Numbered from the stretch's first letter, positions 9,528-18,107 are shown. The stretch: 64,000 bases of DNA from Engelhardtia mirabilis (GCF_007748095.1 NZ_CP036287.1:4402001-4466000), one strand, 5' to 3'. Made by a program: numbers and translations. Notes: generated by a model from the sequence alone, not told the origin.

Positions 9528-10933
9528 GCGAGGACGTCCAGCCCTCGCCCGTGCCGGTTCGCGAGGTGCTGCGCTACGCCTGGCCCGTGGCCATCGCGTT
9601 CCTGCTCAACAACGCCTACCGGATCAACGACCAGTATTGGATCCAAGGTCTGGGCGAGTCGGCCCAGAGCGCCGTGGGCACGTCGATGTTCGTGTTCATC
9701 ATGAGCTTCGCCGTGGCCTTCCTGGCCGCCGGCGGGGCCCTGGCCCTGGGCGCGCGCGCCAAGGGCGCGGGCGACGAGACGCGCTTCGTGCGGGTCGCGC
9801 GCCACACCCTGGCCCTGGCCCTGTTCCTGGGCACGGCGGCCGCACTGATCGTGCCCCCGGCGCTGCCGTGGATCGTGGACCTCTTGAGCCTCGAGGGCGC
9901 CACGGCCACGAGCGCCGAGCAGTACATGCGCGTGCTCTTCCTGGGCTGCGCCGTGCTGTACCTGGTCCCGACCCTGGACGACATCTTCATCGCCCGCGGT
10001 CGCGTCTGGATCCCGATGGGACTCAACGTGATCGCGATCGCGGTCAACTTCCTGTTGAACCCGCTCTTGATCTACGGCTCCCACGCGGCCGAGGTCATGC
10101 CGGGCGCGCCGCTGGTCGGCCTCGTCGCGCGGGTCGGCGCAGCCCTCGAGCTCGAAGGCATGGGCATCGCGGGCGCGGGCTACGCCACGGTCGCCAGTCG
10201 CGTGGTCTCGGTCCTGGTCGGACTGGCCCTGTTGCGCTCGCTGTTCGCCGTCCCCCTGCGCCCGCGCTTCGCCGCCGACTTCGCCCTCCTGCGCGAGATC
10301 GTGCGCGTGTCCCTGCCCGCGTCCCTGTCGATCGCGCTCTACGCCGGCGTCTACTGGACCATGTTCGCGCTCGTGGTCGCGGAGCTACCGGACGCGGTCA
10401 AGGCGGGGCTGGGAATCGGCTTCCAGGTCTTCGAAGGCATCGCCTTTCCTTGCTTCCTGGGCGTGGGCATGGCGGCGGCCTCGCTGGTCGGCCAGGCCCT
10501 CGGCGCCGGCGACCGCGCACGCGCCCTGGGGGTCGTGGGCAGCTCGCGTCGCCTGGGTCGCATGGTCGGCCTCACCACGGCGGCCGGCTTCTTCCTCCTG
10601 GCGCGCCCCCTCGGGAGCCTGTTCACCCAGGACCCGGACGTGCTGCGCGAGACGGTGCTCTACGTGATGGTGCTCGGCTGCTCGCAGTACTGGGTAGCGG
10701 TCGAGACGGTCAACGAGCGCATCCTCCTGGGCTCGGGTCACTCGCGCTCGATCCCCTGGATCTCGGGCTTCGGCAACGTGCTGCGCGTGCCCCTGGCCTG
10801 GACCCTGGCCCTGGGACTGGGCCTGGGTCCGGCCGGGCTTTGGTGGGCGATCAACTTGACCACCGTGCTGAAGGCCACGCTGTTCTGGCGCGAGGTGGAG
10901 AAGCGCGAGTGGCTGGCGCGCATCGGCGCCTGA
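9524..10933 (+). CDS. MATE-family multidrug/cation efflux transporter
   Basis: A 469-residue inner-membrane transporter with 12 predicted helices, the usual MATE length. Family features include the N-terminal WPVAIAFLLNNAYRINDQYWI, a middle domain boundary near DDIFIARGR, and the second half beginning near VRVSLPASLSIALYAGVYW. It would export drugs or organic cations driven by Na+ or H+. The start is a GTG overlapping the previous stop (GTGA). It converges on the PLP enzyme, 19 bases away. Substrate cannot be told. Confidence 0.88.
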   Translation: MSEDVQPSPVPVREVLRYAWPVAIAFLLNNAYRINDQYWIQGLGESAQSAVGTSMFVFIMSFAVAFLAAGGALALGARAKGAGDETRFVRVARHTLALALFLGTAAALIVPPALPWIVDLLSLEGATATSAEQYMRVLFLGCAVLYLVPTLDDIFIARGRVWIPMGLNVIAIAVNFLLNPLLIYGSHAAEVMPGAPLVGLVARVGAALELEGMGIAGAGYATVASRVVSVLVGLALLRSLFAVPLRPRFAADFALLREIVRVSLPASLSIALYAGVYWTMFALVVAELPDAVKAGLGIGFQVFEGIAFPCFLGVGMAAASLVGQALGAGDRARALGVVGSSRRLGRMVGLTTAAGFFLLARPLGSLFTQDPDVLRETVLYVMVLGCSQYWVAVETVNERILLGSGHSRSIPWISGFGNVLRVPLAWTLALGLGLGPAGLWWAINLTTVLKATLFWREVEKREWLARIGA

Positions 10934-10952
10934 GCTGCGCGCGCCCCTTGGC

Positions 10953-12146
10953 TCAAGCGTGCTCGAGGGCGATCTCGAGGTCCTGGAGCAGGTCGTCGAG
11001 GTCCTCGATCCCGACCGACAGGCGCAGGCAACCCGGACCGATGTCGGCGGCGCGTAGGGCCGCATCGCTCTGGCCGACGTGACTCATGCGCGCCGGCGGG
11101 CTGACCAGACTCTCGACGCCACCCAGGCTCGGCGCCTCCGTGAACAGCTCCAGGTTGGCGAGTACCCGGGCCGCCGCCGGGTCGCCACCCGCCAACTCGA
11201 AGCTCAGCATTCCACCCGAGCCACGCATCAACTCCGAAGCCAACGCGCGCTGCTCGTGATCGGCGCGCGAGGGATGGTGCACCACGCTGACCTTCGGATG
11301 GGCGGCGAGCCAGGTGGCCAGGCCGCGCGCGTTGTGGTCGTGGGCGCGCATCCGCAGAGCGAGCGTCTTCAGGCCCCGTTCGAGCAGCCAGGCCATGTCG
11401 GGGTCGGCGCAGCCGCCGGCACGGGTGCGCCAGGCGCGGCAGGCGGATATCAACTTGCGCGGTCCGGCCAGCACGCCGCCGATCAGGTCCGAGTGACCGC
11501 CCAGGTACTTGCTGGCCGAGTGCCACACCAGGTCGGCGCCGAGCTCGAGCGGGCGCTGGAGCGCCGGCGTGACGAAAGTCGCATCGACCAAGATCAAGGC
11601 GCCGCCCGCCCGAGTGAGCTCCGCCAGGCGCGGGATGTCCGCCACGCGCAGGGTCGGATTGGAGAGGCTCTCGCAGATCACCAGGCGCGTCTCGGCGCGC
11701 ATGGCCGCCTCGAGGCTCGCCGGACGACCGGGGTCGAAGGTCGAGACGCCGCTGCCGATGCGCGGCAGCAAGGCGTCGATCAGGCCCGTCGTCCCGCCGT
11801 AGATCCGATCGGACAGGGCCACCTGTCCCCCGCCGTCCAGCAGCGCCATCAGCGCCGCGTGGAGGGCCGCCATGCCCGAGGCGAAGAGCAGGGCCTGTTC
11901 GGCGCCCTCGAGTGCTGCCAGGCGGCGCTCCACGGCCTCCACCGTCGGGTTGGTCTCGCGGGCGTAGACCATCGCCTCGTAGCCCCGTCCGGCCTCGCGC
12001 AGGCGGTAGGCCTGTTCGTCCACGCGGAAGGTCGACGAGCGATCGAGGGGCAGGGACACGCCGCTGCCCACTGCGCCCTCGCCCCTGCCGGCGTGGACGC
12101 TGGAAGTCGAAGGGCCTCGCCCGGACCGCTTTCGAGGGTCGCTCAT
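10953..12146 (-). CDS. Cys/Met-metabolism PLP enzyme (cystathionine gamma-synthase/lyase family)
   Basis: A 397-residue fold-type I PLP enzyme. Family features: the substrate loop YARETNPTV, the cofactor stretch FASGMAALHAALMAL, the Asp of the LVDATFVTP strand, and the Schiff-base lysine in SASKYLGGHSD. The C-terminal SLGGVESLVSPPA is typical of the transsulfuration family. It would make or split cystathionine, or act as an O-acyl-homoserine sulfhydrylase or methionine gamma-lyase; these cannot be separated reliably by eye. A TAGGCT hexamer ends 6 nt before the ATG. It stands alone between convergent and divergent neighbours. Confidence 0.88.
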   Translation of the reverse strand: MSDPRKRSGRGPSTSSVHAGRGEGAVGSGVSLPLDRSSTFRVDEQAYRLREAGRGYEAMVYARETNPTVEAVERRLAALEGAEQALLFASGMAALHAALMALLDGGGQVALSDRIYGGTTGLIDALLPRIGSGVSTFDPGRPASLEAAMRAETRLVICESLSNPTLRVADIPRLAELTRAGGALILVDATFVTPALQRPLELGADLVWHSASKYLGGHSDLIGGVLAGPRKLISACRAWRTRAGGCADPDMAWLLERGLKTLALRMRAHDHNARGLATWLAAHPKVSVVHHPSRADHEQRALASELMRGSGGMLSFELAGGDPAAARVLANLELFTEAPSLGGVESLVSPPARMSHVGQSDAALRAADIGPGCLRLSVGIEDLDDLLQDLEIALEHA

Positions 12147-12152
12147 GGGCGC

Positions 12153-12158
12153 AGCCTA
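12153..12158 (-). promoter_or_regulatory. -10-like TAGGCT, 6 nt before the PLP-enzyme ATG
   Basis: The minus strand reads TAGGCT, then GCGCCC, then ATG. This is nearly identical to the symporter promoter end at 5166-5171 and predicts a leaderless transcript. Confidence 0.45.
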
Positions 12159-12237
12159 ACCCCTCCCGGGCACCCGCGTTGAATCGGGGCGCGGCCCCCG
12201 TAGACTCGGCCGCTCCCCGCACCCCGATCCACTATCC

Positions 12238-12717
12238 ATGGCCGCTGAACCCATCGTCCCCGCATCCCTCCTCGACGCGTCCACGATCGTCGCCGACAAG
12301 CCGAAGGTGCTCGAGACGCTGCAGCAGCGCGGGCGCTTCGAGATGGTCGACGCCATCGTCCACATGGATCTCGAGGGCGGCACGATCGTCGGCATCAAGG
12401 AGATCACAGCCGGGGACTGGTGGACCCACGACCACATCCCCGGGCGCCCGCTATTCCCCGGGGTGTTGATGATCGAGGCCGCGGCCCAGGTCTGCACCTA
12501 CCACTTCCTGCACTTCCGCAAGGACCTCGAGGGACAGTTCGTGGGCTTCGGGGGCGTCGACAACGTGCGCTTCCGCGCCGCGGTGCAGCCGGGGGTCACG
12601 ATGTTCTTCGCCGGCCGCGTGGTGCGCGTGCGCAGCCGGATGTTCACGTACAAGGCCCAGGGCTTCGTCGACGGCCAACTGGTCTTCGAAGCCGAGATCC
12701 TCGGAGTCGTCGTGTGA
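12238..12717 (+). CDS. FabZ/FabA-like hotdog 3-hydroxyacyl-ACP dehydratase
   Basis: A 159-residue single hotdog domain. The active-site helix region reads HDHIPGRPLFPGVLMIEAAAQ, equivalent to the HFPGxPxxPGVLxxEAxAQ block of FabZ, with the catalytic His kept. The end FEAEILG fits the last strand. The protein would dehydrate 3-hydroxyacyl-ACP in fatty acid or lipid A acyl synthesis, but the N-terminal strand differs from standard FabZ, so it may act in a dedicated pathway. It shares 4 bases with the downstream reductase (GTGA overlap), which implies a coupled function. A TAGACT hexamer lies at 12201-12206, about 31 nt before the ATG. Confidence 0.8.
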   Translation: MAAEPIVPASLLDASTIVADKPKVLETLQQRGRFEMVDAIVHMDLEGGTIVGIKEITAGDWWTHDHIPGRPLFPGVLMIEAAAQVCTYHFLHFRKDLEGQFVGFGGVDNVRFRAAVQPGVTMFFAGRVVRVRSRMFTYKAQGFVDGQLVFEAEILGVVV

Positions 12718-13517
12718 GTGGACCCACGCCGCTCAATGCCCGCATCACCACCCGCGAAGACCTGGGCGGTGGGCTGTTCATCCTGCGCGCGGTGTACGAC
12801 AGCGGCGCGCACTTGGAGTTCGAGCCCGGACAGTTCGTCAACCTCGGCCTGCCGCCGCGCAGGGCCGAGGACGAGAGCGGCCAGACCGGCCTGGTCAAGC
12901 GGCCCTACTCGATCGCCTCGGCCCCCAAGGACGCCGAGATCGAGTTCATCATCCGGGTCGTGGACGGCGGCGCGCTGACGCCGCTGTTGATGGAGCTGCA
13001 GGTCGACGACCGGGTCTGGATGGAAGAGCGCGCGATCGGCAAGTTCACCCTGGCCATGCTCCCCGACGAGCCGGTCGCGGCCGAGCGGGACCTGGTGATG
13101 GTCTCGACCGGGACGGGCATCGCGCCGTTCATCTCGATGCTGCGCCAGTTCGAGCCGCGCCAGCTCTGGCGCCGCTTCGTGCTGATCAACGGCGTGCGGA
13201 TCGAGACCGACCTGGGCTACCGCGCCGAGCTGGAGGCCATGGCGGCGGAGCGCGACGACGTGGTCTACGTGCCGATCCTGTCCAAGCCGGGTACCGACGG
13301 ACGCTGGACCGGCCTGACCGGCCGCGTGGACAGCGTGCTCGCGCCCGAGGTCTACGAGGCCCAGGTGGGCGCGACCCTCGAGCCCCAGCACTGCCAGGTG
13401 TTCCTGTGCGGCAACCCGAACATGATCGACGAGGTCGAGCAGGACCTCGACGGCCGCGGGTTCAAGCGCCATCGCAAGCGCGACCCGGGTCAGCTGCACC
13501 TCGAGCGCTACTGGTAG
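12714..13517 (+). CDS. Ferredoxin/flavodoxin-NADP+ reductase-type flavoprotein
   Basis: A 267-residue FAD and NAD(P)H binding reductase. The FAD domain contains FEPGQFVNLGL and the RPYSIAS motif (FAD phosphate binding). The nucleotide domain begins MVSTGTGIAPFISML and ends with the FLCGNPNMIDEV motif. The C-terminal HLERYW is typical of bacterial FNRs, where the last aromatic stacks on the flavin. An extra GLPPRRAEDESGQTG loop is inserted before the FAD motif. The GTG start overlaps the dehydratase stop by 4 bases. It would move electrons between NADPH and ferredoxin or flavodoxin, perhaps for lipid metabolism given the neighbour. Confidence 0.85.
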   Translation: MSGPTPLNARITTREDLGGGLFILRAVYDSGAHLEFEPGQFVNLGLPPRRAEDESGQTGLVKRPYSIASAPKDAEIEFIIRVVDGGALTPLLMELQVDDRVWMEERAIGKFTLAMLPDEPVAAERDLVMVSTGTGIAPFISMLRQFEPRQLWRRFVLINGVRIETDLGYRAELEAMAAERDDVVYVPILSKPGTDGRWTGLTGRVDSVLAPEVYEAQVGATLEPQHCQVFLCGNPNMIDEVEQDLDGRGFKRHRKRDPGQLHLERYW

Positions 13518-13556
13518 AGCCGGCGTCGCGATGCCTGCCGGCGCGCAGCCGATCGC

Positions 13557-14435
13557 TCAACCGATGCCTTCGCCGAAGGCCGGCGGGCGACCGGGGGCGG
13601 GGCTGGGCGACTCGCCCTCCTCGTCGAGGATCTCGAGCACGTCGAGCTCCACACAGCGGCACTTGCCGCCGACCAGCCCGCCCAGGGACGGGCGCGTGCG
13701 CCCCTCCTCGCCGCTCAGGACCTCCTTGACGTAGGTTCCGTGCTCGGTGCGCAGATCGATCTGGTAGCGCAGCTCGCCGGAGTCCGCGATGGCCTCGATG
13801 TTGACGATCTCGATCCAGCGCGTGCGGTCGAGCACCGCGCGCCGGTGCGCCACCCGCTGGGGCGTCTCCTGGACGATCTCGATGCGCTGGCCCAGGAGCT
13901 CGTCGAGCTTGGCGCGCTCGATCGGCGCCTCGAACTCGACCAGGGCCGAGTAGAGCTTGGCGTGGGGCGTCTCCTTGATCGCGCGCACCCGCGTGCGCTC
14001 GGTCCAGTGCAGGTTCTGGATCTCGAGCCGCCCCTCGTTGCGACGGTTGATCTCCTCCTCCAGCTCGGCCAGGTCGACCCCGGACAGCTTGGGGTTGATC
14101 ATCTCGAGCACGAACGGCCGCCCGCGCCCGAGCATCCGCACGTCCACGTCCTCGCGGCCGGCGCCGTGGAACTTGTTCTTGCGCGTGCCGAAGGCCTTGG
14201 CCGCGACCCAGCCGACCAGCTCCTGGACCGAATCGCGGGTCAGCTTCCCGAAGCCCTCGCAGGTCGCGCAGCCCTTGCGCCGGCGCTGGTGCCCCTTGCA
14301 TTCGGGGCAGAAGAAGACCGTCTGGGGCAGGTCGCGCGAGAGCTTGCGGTAGCGCCCCTCCACGAAGACCTTGGACTGGGGCAGGTTGGCCTTGCGGCCC
14401 GACGGACGCGAGTCGGTGCTCGGGGTCTGGGTCAT
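13557..14435 (-). CDS. pus10: tRNA pseudouridine synthase Pus10 (archaeal/eukaryotic type), no THUMP domain
   Basis: A 292-residue tRNA pseudouridine synthase expected to act on U54 and/or U55 of the T-loop. The block GRYRKLSRDLPQT (27-39) matches the Pus10 linker. The catalytic motif GAGREDVDVRMLGRGRPFVLEM (91-112, D96 by analogy with other synthases) is nearly identical to archaeal and human Pus10, as are NPKLSGVDL, RRNEGRLEIQNL, TPQRVAHRRA and GTYVKEVLSGEEGRT. The N-terminal THUMP-like domain of archaeal Pus10 is missing. Instead a CPEC(43-46)...CATC(56-59)EGFG zinc-ribbon-like insert interrupts the linker. I chose the ATG at 14435; the open frame extends upstream to 14639 but without family similarity. 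Bacterial TruB normally makes this modification. Confidence 0.88.
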   Translation of the reverse strand: MTQTPSTDSRPSGRKANLPQSKVFVEGRYRKLSRDLPQTVFFCPECKGHQRRRKGCATCEGFGKLTRDSVQELVGWVAAKAFGTRKNKFHGAGREDVDVRMLGRGRPFVLEMINPKLSGVDLAELEEEINRRNEGRLEIQNLHWTERTRVRAIKETPHAKLYSALVEFEAPIERAKLDELLGQRIEIVQETPQRVAHRRAVLDRTRWIEIVNIEAIADSGELRYQIDLRTEHGTYVKEVLSGEEGRTRPSLGGLVGGKCRCVELDVLEILDEEGESPSPAPGRPPAFGEGIG

Positions 14436-14633
14436 GGGTGCGATCTCGCCGCGGCTTGGACCGCCGCGGCAGGGCGGGGAGCGCGGCGCGCTGCCCCGGA
14501 ACGACTCGAACGTTCGGTCGACGAGGACCTTTCCCCGTCGAGAGGGCGAAGAGGATAGCCGGCGCGGGCGTCCCCTTGAAGGCGCGCCCCGACTCGCGTC
14601 CCCTCGAGCCTGCGACCGGTCCCCCGTGAGCCG

Positions 14634-14639
14634 TACCAT
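14634..14639 (+). promoter_or_regulatory. -10-like TACCAT, 7 nt before the Lgt-like ATG
   Basis: TACCAT, then GCGGCCG, then the ATG at 14647. It matches the TANNNT plus short spacer pattern and favours 14647 over the in-frame ATG at 14638, which overlaps the hexamer. Confidence 0.4.
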
Positions 14640-14646
14640 GCGGCCG

Positions 14647-15549
14647 ATGCACCCCGTGCTGTTCGAGCTCCCCGGCGGGATCCCCGTGCGCGCCTTCGGC
14701 TTGATGGTCGCCCTGGGGTTCCTGGTCGGCGCCCACCTCCTGTGGCCCCGCGCCCTAGCCGAACACGGGGCCGACCCCGCCCGCGACCCCCACCGGGCGG
14801 CTGCGGTCTCCTTCTGGATCCTGGTCGGGATGCTGCTCGGAGCGCGCCTTGGCTACGTGGGCGTGGAGCTCACGCGCCTGGCGGCCGGTGGCGCGGCCGC
14901 GTCGCCGGTAGGAGCACGCCTGGTCCAGGCCCCCTGGGAGGCGCTCTACCTGTGGAAGGGCGGGATGGTGATGTACGGCGGCCTCATCGGCGCGGTCGTC
15001 GCCGGGGCCTGGAGCGCGCGGCGCCAAGGTCTGAGCCTGCCCAGCGCCCTCGACACGGGCCTCGCCTGCGGATTCGTCGGCCAAGCCATCGGTCGCGTGG
15101 GCTGCCTGATGGTCGGGGACGACCACGGGCGCGTCGTACCCGAGGCCTTCGAGCGGCTGCCCTTCCCCGTGACCCTGCGGGTGCCGAGCGCCGCCTGGCT
15201 GCAGGCCAACCCGGAGAGCCTGTTCCCCCACGAGCTGGCCGGGCGCGTCCTGTGGGCCACCCAGACTTGGATGTCGATCGGTGCCCTCGCCATCGGCCTC
15301 TGCGGCTTCTGGCTCCTGCCGCGCCGGCGCTACGCGGGGCAGGTGGCGTTGACGCTCGGTCTGGTCTACGGGCTCGGGCGCTTCGCGATCGAGGTCTTCC
15401 GCGGCGACGAGGTGCGCGGCCTGTGGTTCGGCGGCGCCCTCTCGACTTCGCAGCTGCTGTCGATTCCGTTGGCCGTGGGGTGTGGCGCCCTCTTGTTCGC
15501 CAGCCGCGCGCGGCGCGAGGACCTGCGCCGGGGGGAGGTCCGAGCCTGA
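14647..15549 (+). CDS. Lgt-like prolipoprotein diacylglyceryl transferase family protein
   Basis: A 300-residue polytopic membrane protein. Lgt attaches diacylglycerol to the lipobox Cys of lipoprotein precursors at the inner membrane. Family order is kept: MHPVLFELPGGIPVRAFGLM at the start, the WKGGMVMYGGLIG block, the GRVGC...HGR block, and GLGRFAIEVFRGDE near the end. Several canonical positions differ: the motif usually read as FHGGL has Tyr for His (MYGGL), and GRLGN is GRVGC. Either it works with altered residues or it is a paralogue. The window encodes several lipobox proteins, so an Lgt is expected somewhere. It overlaps the RNase HII-like gene by one base (TGATG). Confidence 0.75.
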   Translation: MHPVLFELPGGIPVRAFGLMVALGFLVGAHLLWPRALAEHGADPARDPHRAAAVSFWILVGMLLGARLGYVGVELTRLAAGGAAASPVGARLVQAPWEALYLWKGGMVMYGGLIGAVVAGAWSARRQGLSLPSALDTGLACGFVGQAIGRVGCLMVGDDHGRVVPEAFERLPFPVTLRVPSAAWLQANPESLFPHELAGRVLWATQTWMSIGALAIGLCGFWLLPRRRYAGQVALTLGLVYGLGRFAIEVFRGDEVRGLWFGGALSTSQLLSIPLAVGCGALLFASRARREDLRRGEVRA

Positions 15550-16526
15550 TGGCGATCCTCGCCGCCGGCGTCGACGAGGCGGGCCTGGGTCCGATCCTCG
15601 GACCCCTGTGCCTGGGTTGGGTCGTGCTGCGCCTGCCCGAGCGCGGCGTCGATCCCTGGGCGGCGCTGGAGTCCGTCGTCGGCTCGGAGCCGACCCACGA
15701 CAAGGAGCGGCTGGTGGTGGCCGACTCCAAGCGCGTCTTCAGCCGCAACCCTCGCGGGCGCAAGCGGCTCGAGGCCACGGCCCTGGCCTTCCTCGGCGCG
15801 CGGCGCGGCGCCGAGCGCATTCCGGCGAGACCGGCGGAGTTCCTGCCGAGCGTGCTCGGTCCCAGCGCCGAGTGCCTGGCCGCGCACCCCTGGTACACGT
15901 CCTTGCCCGGGGCTCTGCCCCTGTGGTCGGAGGCCGGTTGGGTCGAGCTGCGCGCCGAGCGCCTGCGCCGCGCCCTGGCCACAGCGCAGATCGAGATCGT
16001 CGACCTGGGGGTGCGATTGGTGCCCGCCGGCGAGCTCAACCGCGCCTTCGACGCGACCGGCAACAAGTCCACCGCGGTCTGGGGTCAGGTCGGGCCGATC
16101 CTGCGCTACCTGTGGCGACGCAGCACCGACCACGAGTTGGACCTGGTGGTCGATCGCCAGGGCGGTCGCGCCCACTACGGACCGGACCTGGCCCGCGCCC
16201 TGGGGGACGCGACGGTGCACCTGATCGAGGAGAGCGACGGCCGCTCCGCCTACCGCCTCGAGCGCCACGGGGGCGGTCACGGGGGCGAGGCGGTCTTCGT
16301 GGAGAAGGCCGATCGGGACAGCTTCGCGGTGGCACTGGCCTCGTGCCTGGCCAAGTACGCCCGCGAGCTCTCGATGGAGGCCTTCAACGGTTGGTTCGCC
16401 GAGCGCCAGGTGGGGCTCAAGCCCACCGCCGGCTACGCCACCGACGGGCGGCGCTGGCTCGCGGACGCGGAGCAGGCCCTGGCCGCGGCGGACCTCGAGC
16501 GCGACCTGATCGTGCGACGACGCTGA
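15549..16526 (+). CDS. Divergent, enlarged RNase HII-family protein
   Basis: A 325-residue protein with an RNase HII-like fold; standard RNase HII is about 200-260 residues. The opening GVDEAGLGPILGP (D9, E10) matches GxDEAGRGP except that the conserved Arg is Leu. ADSKR (58-62) matches the DSKxL motif. LVVDRQGG (D202) supplies the third acidic residue, and EKADRDSFAVALASCLAKYAREL (D255) matches the KxDxxxxxxAAASxxAKxxRD helix. Residues about 75-190 hold extra sequence. The role would be cutting the RNA strand of RNA-DNA hybrids, but loss of the Arg, which reads the RNA-DNA junction in RNase HII, suggests altered substrate. The ATG overlaps the previous stop by one base. Confidence 0.7.
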   Translation: MAILAAGVDEAGLGPILGPLCLGWVVLRLPERGVDPWAALESVVGSEPTHDKERLVVADSKRVFSRNPRGRKRLEATALAFLGARRGAERIPARPAEFLPSVLGPSAECLAAHPWYTSLPGALPLWSEAGWVELRAERLRRALATAQIEIVDLGVRLVPAGELNRAFDATGNKSTAVWGQVGPILRYLWRRSTDHELDLVVDRQGGRAHYGPDLARALGDATVHLIEESDGRSAYRLERHGGGHGGEAVFVEKADRDSFAVALASCLAKYARELSMEAFNGWFAERQVGLKPTAGYATDGRRWLADAEQALAAADLERDLIVRRR

Positions 16527-16750
16527 GCGGGCGCGAAGCGCGGACACCGCGCCCGAGATCGGCTCCGCGCCTGATCAGGGGCCGCAGCCGCACGCAGGCC
16601 CACGTCGCCGAGCGGCAAAGATGCGGTCAGAAAGGTGGATGGCGGCGCCGCCGGGACGACGCCGAGCGCCGCCGCGGGCTAGGATTCGGGTCCGGCCCCC
16701 ACCGATGGGGCGGAACCCTCCCCCACCGGCGCCTCCCCCAGCCCCGACCC

Positions 16751-18076
16751 TTGAAGACCGCCATCCTCGGTGCCGGCGTTTCCGGCATGGCCCTTGCACG
16801 CTTCCTGGTGGAGCGTGGTCGCCCCATCACCGACCTGCACCTGTTCGAGGCCGCACCGGTGGCCGGCGGGCTGTGCCAGTCGAAGACCGTCGACGGCTAC
16901 ACCTACGACGTTGCCGGCGGGCACATCCTGTTCAGCAAGGATGCCGCCGCTATGCAGTGGATGAAGGACCAGGCGGGCGGCGACGACGCGTTCGAGAAGC
17001 GCGATCGGAACACGAAGATCCGCTTCGAGGACAAGTGGGTCCACTACCCCTTCGAGAACGGTCTGGGCGACCTGCCGATCCAGGCCAACTACGACTGCCT
17101 CGAGGGCTACGTGCGCGCCTGGCACGAGCGCACGGCAAGGGACACGGCCGCCCCCGCCGACTTCGCGAGCTGGATCCGCTGGCGCTTCGGCGACGGGATC
17201 GCGGACCACTTCATGGCGCCCTACAACGCCAAGATCTGGAAGCGGCCCCTGGACCAGATCACATCGGAGTGGGTCGCCGGCCGCGTGCCGGACGCGCCGG
17301 TGGCGGACGTGCTCAAGGCGGCCATCGGCATGCGCACCGAGGGCTACACCCACCAGGCGCTGTTCTACTACCCGAAGAACGGCGGCTTCCAGGCCATCAC
17401 CGACGGGCTGTACGAGGGCCTGAAGGCCCAGGTGCGGCTGTCGACGGTGGTCGAGTCGGTCAGACAAGTCGGCGAGCGCTACAGCGTCAACGGCGAGGAC
17501 TTCGACGCGGTCGTCTCGACCCTGCCCCTGAATGTCCTGCCCGACATCGTCGAGGGCATGCCCGCGGGTCCCGCGGAGGCGATGCGAACCCTCGAGTTCA
17601 ACTCGGTCACCTGCATCCTGTTGGCGCTCGACCGCGCCGAGCACCCGAACCTGTCCTGGATCTACCTGCCCCACGACGTGCAGGGTCCCGCCAACCGCGT
17701 GACCTACATGTCGAACTACGCGACCACCAACGCGCCGGCGGGCAAGACGTCGTTGATGTGCGAGATCACCTCCGACGGCAAGCTGCCCTACCCGGGCGCC
17801 GAGGCGGAGAAGCAGACCATCGCCGGCCTGATCCACGCCGGGCTGATGCGCGAGGAGGAGCTGCTCTTCACCGACCGCAGCTCGTCCAAGTACGCCTACA
17901 TCGTCTACGACCACGGTTTCTCAGAGCGCAAGCGCACCGCGCTCGAGTACCTGGACTCGGTCGGCGTCGTGCCCCTGGGGCGTTTCGGCAAGTACGAGTA
18001 CCACAACTCCGACCAGTGCGTGATCGAGGCCCGCAAGCTGGCGGACCAGCTCGCTGGTCAAGCGGTGAAGGGCTGA
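16751..18076 (+). CDS. FAD-dependent UDP-galactopyranose-mutase-like / amine-oxidase family protein
   Basis: A 441-residue flavoprotein. The N-terminal Rossmann motif reads AILGAGVSGMALA, followed by an acidic residue in LFEAAPVAGGL. HILFSKD and the long APYNAKIWKRPLDQITSEWV stretch resemble UDP-galactopyranose mutase and related sugar-nucleotide flavoenzymes; FYYPKNGGFQAITDGL is the amine-oxidase family motif before the second FAD-binding part. It would act on a nucleotide sugar or lipid-linked precursor in the cytoplasm. The start is a TTG at 16751, directly before the Rossmann strand; no ATG precedes it nearby. A TAGGAT hexamer is at 16680-16685. It begins a run of glycan genes with the GT2 gene 31 bases downstream. 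Confidence 0.75.
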   Translation: MKTAILGAGVSGMALARFLVERGRPITDLHLFEAAPVAGGLCQSKTVDGYTYDVAGGHILFSKDAAAMQWMKDQAGGDDAFEKRDRNTKIRFEDKWVHYPFENGLGDLPIQANYDCLEGYVRAWHERTARDTAAPADFASWIRWRFGDGIADHFMAPYNAKIWKRPLDQITSEWVAGRVPDAPVADVLKAAIGMRTEGYTHQALFYYPKNGGFQAITDGLYEGLKAQVRLSTVVESVRQVGERYSVNGEDFDAVVSTLPLNVLPDIVEGMPAGPAEAMRTLEFNSVTCILLALDRAEHPNLSWIYLPHDVQGPANRVTYMSNYATTNAPAGKTSLMCEITSDGKLPYPGAEAEKQTIAGLIHAGLMREEELLFTDRSSSKYAYIVYDHGFSERKRTALEYLDSVGVVPLGRFGKYEYHNSDQCVIEARKLADQLAGQAVKG

Positions 18077-18107
18077 GGCGAGCGCGGCCCCGCGCACCTG
18101 TCCTGCC

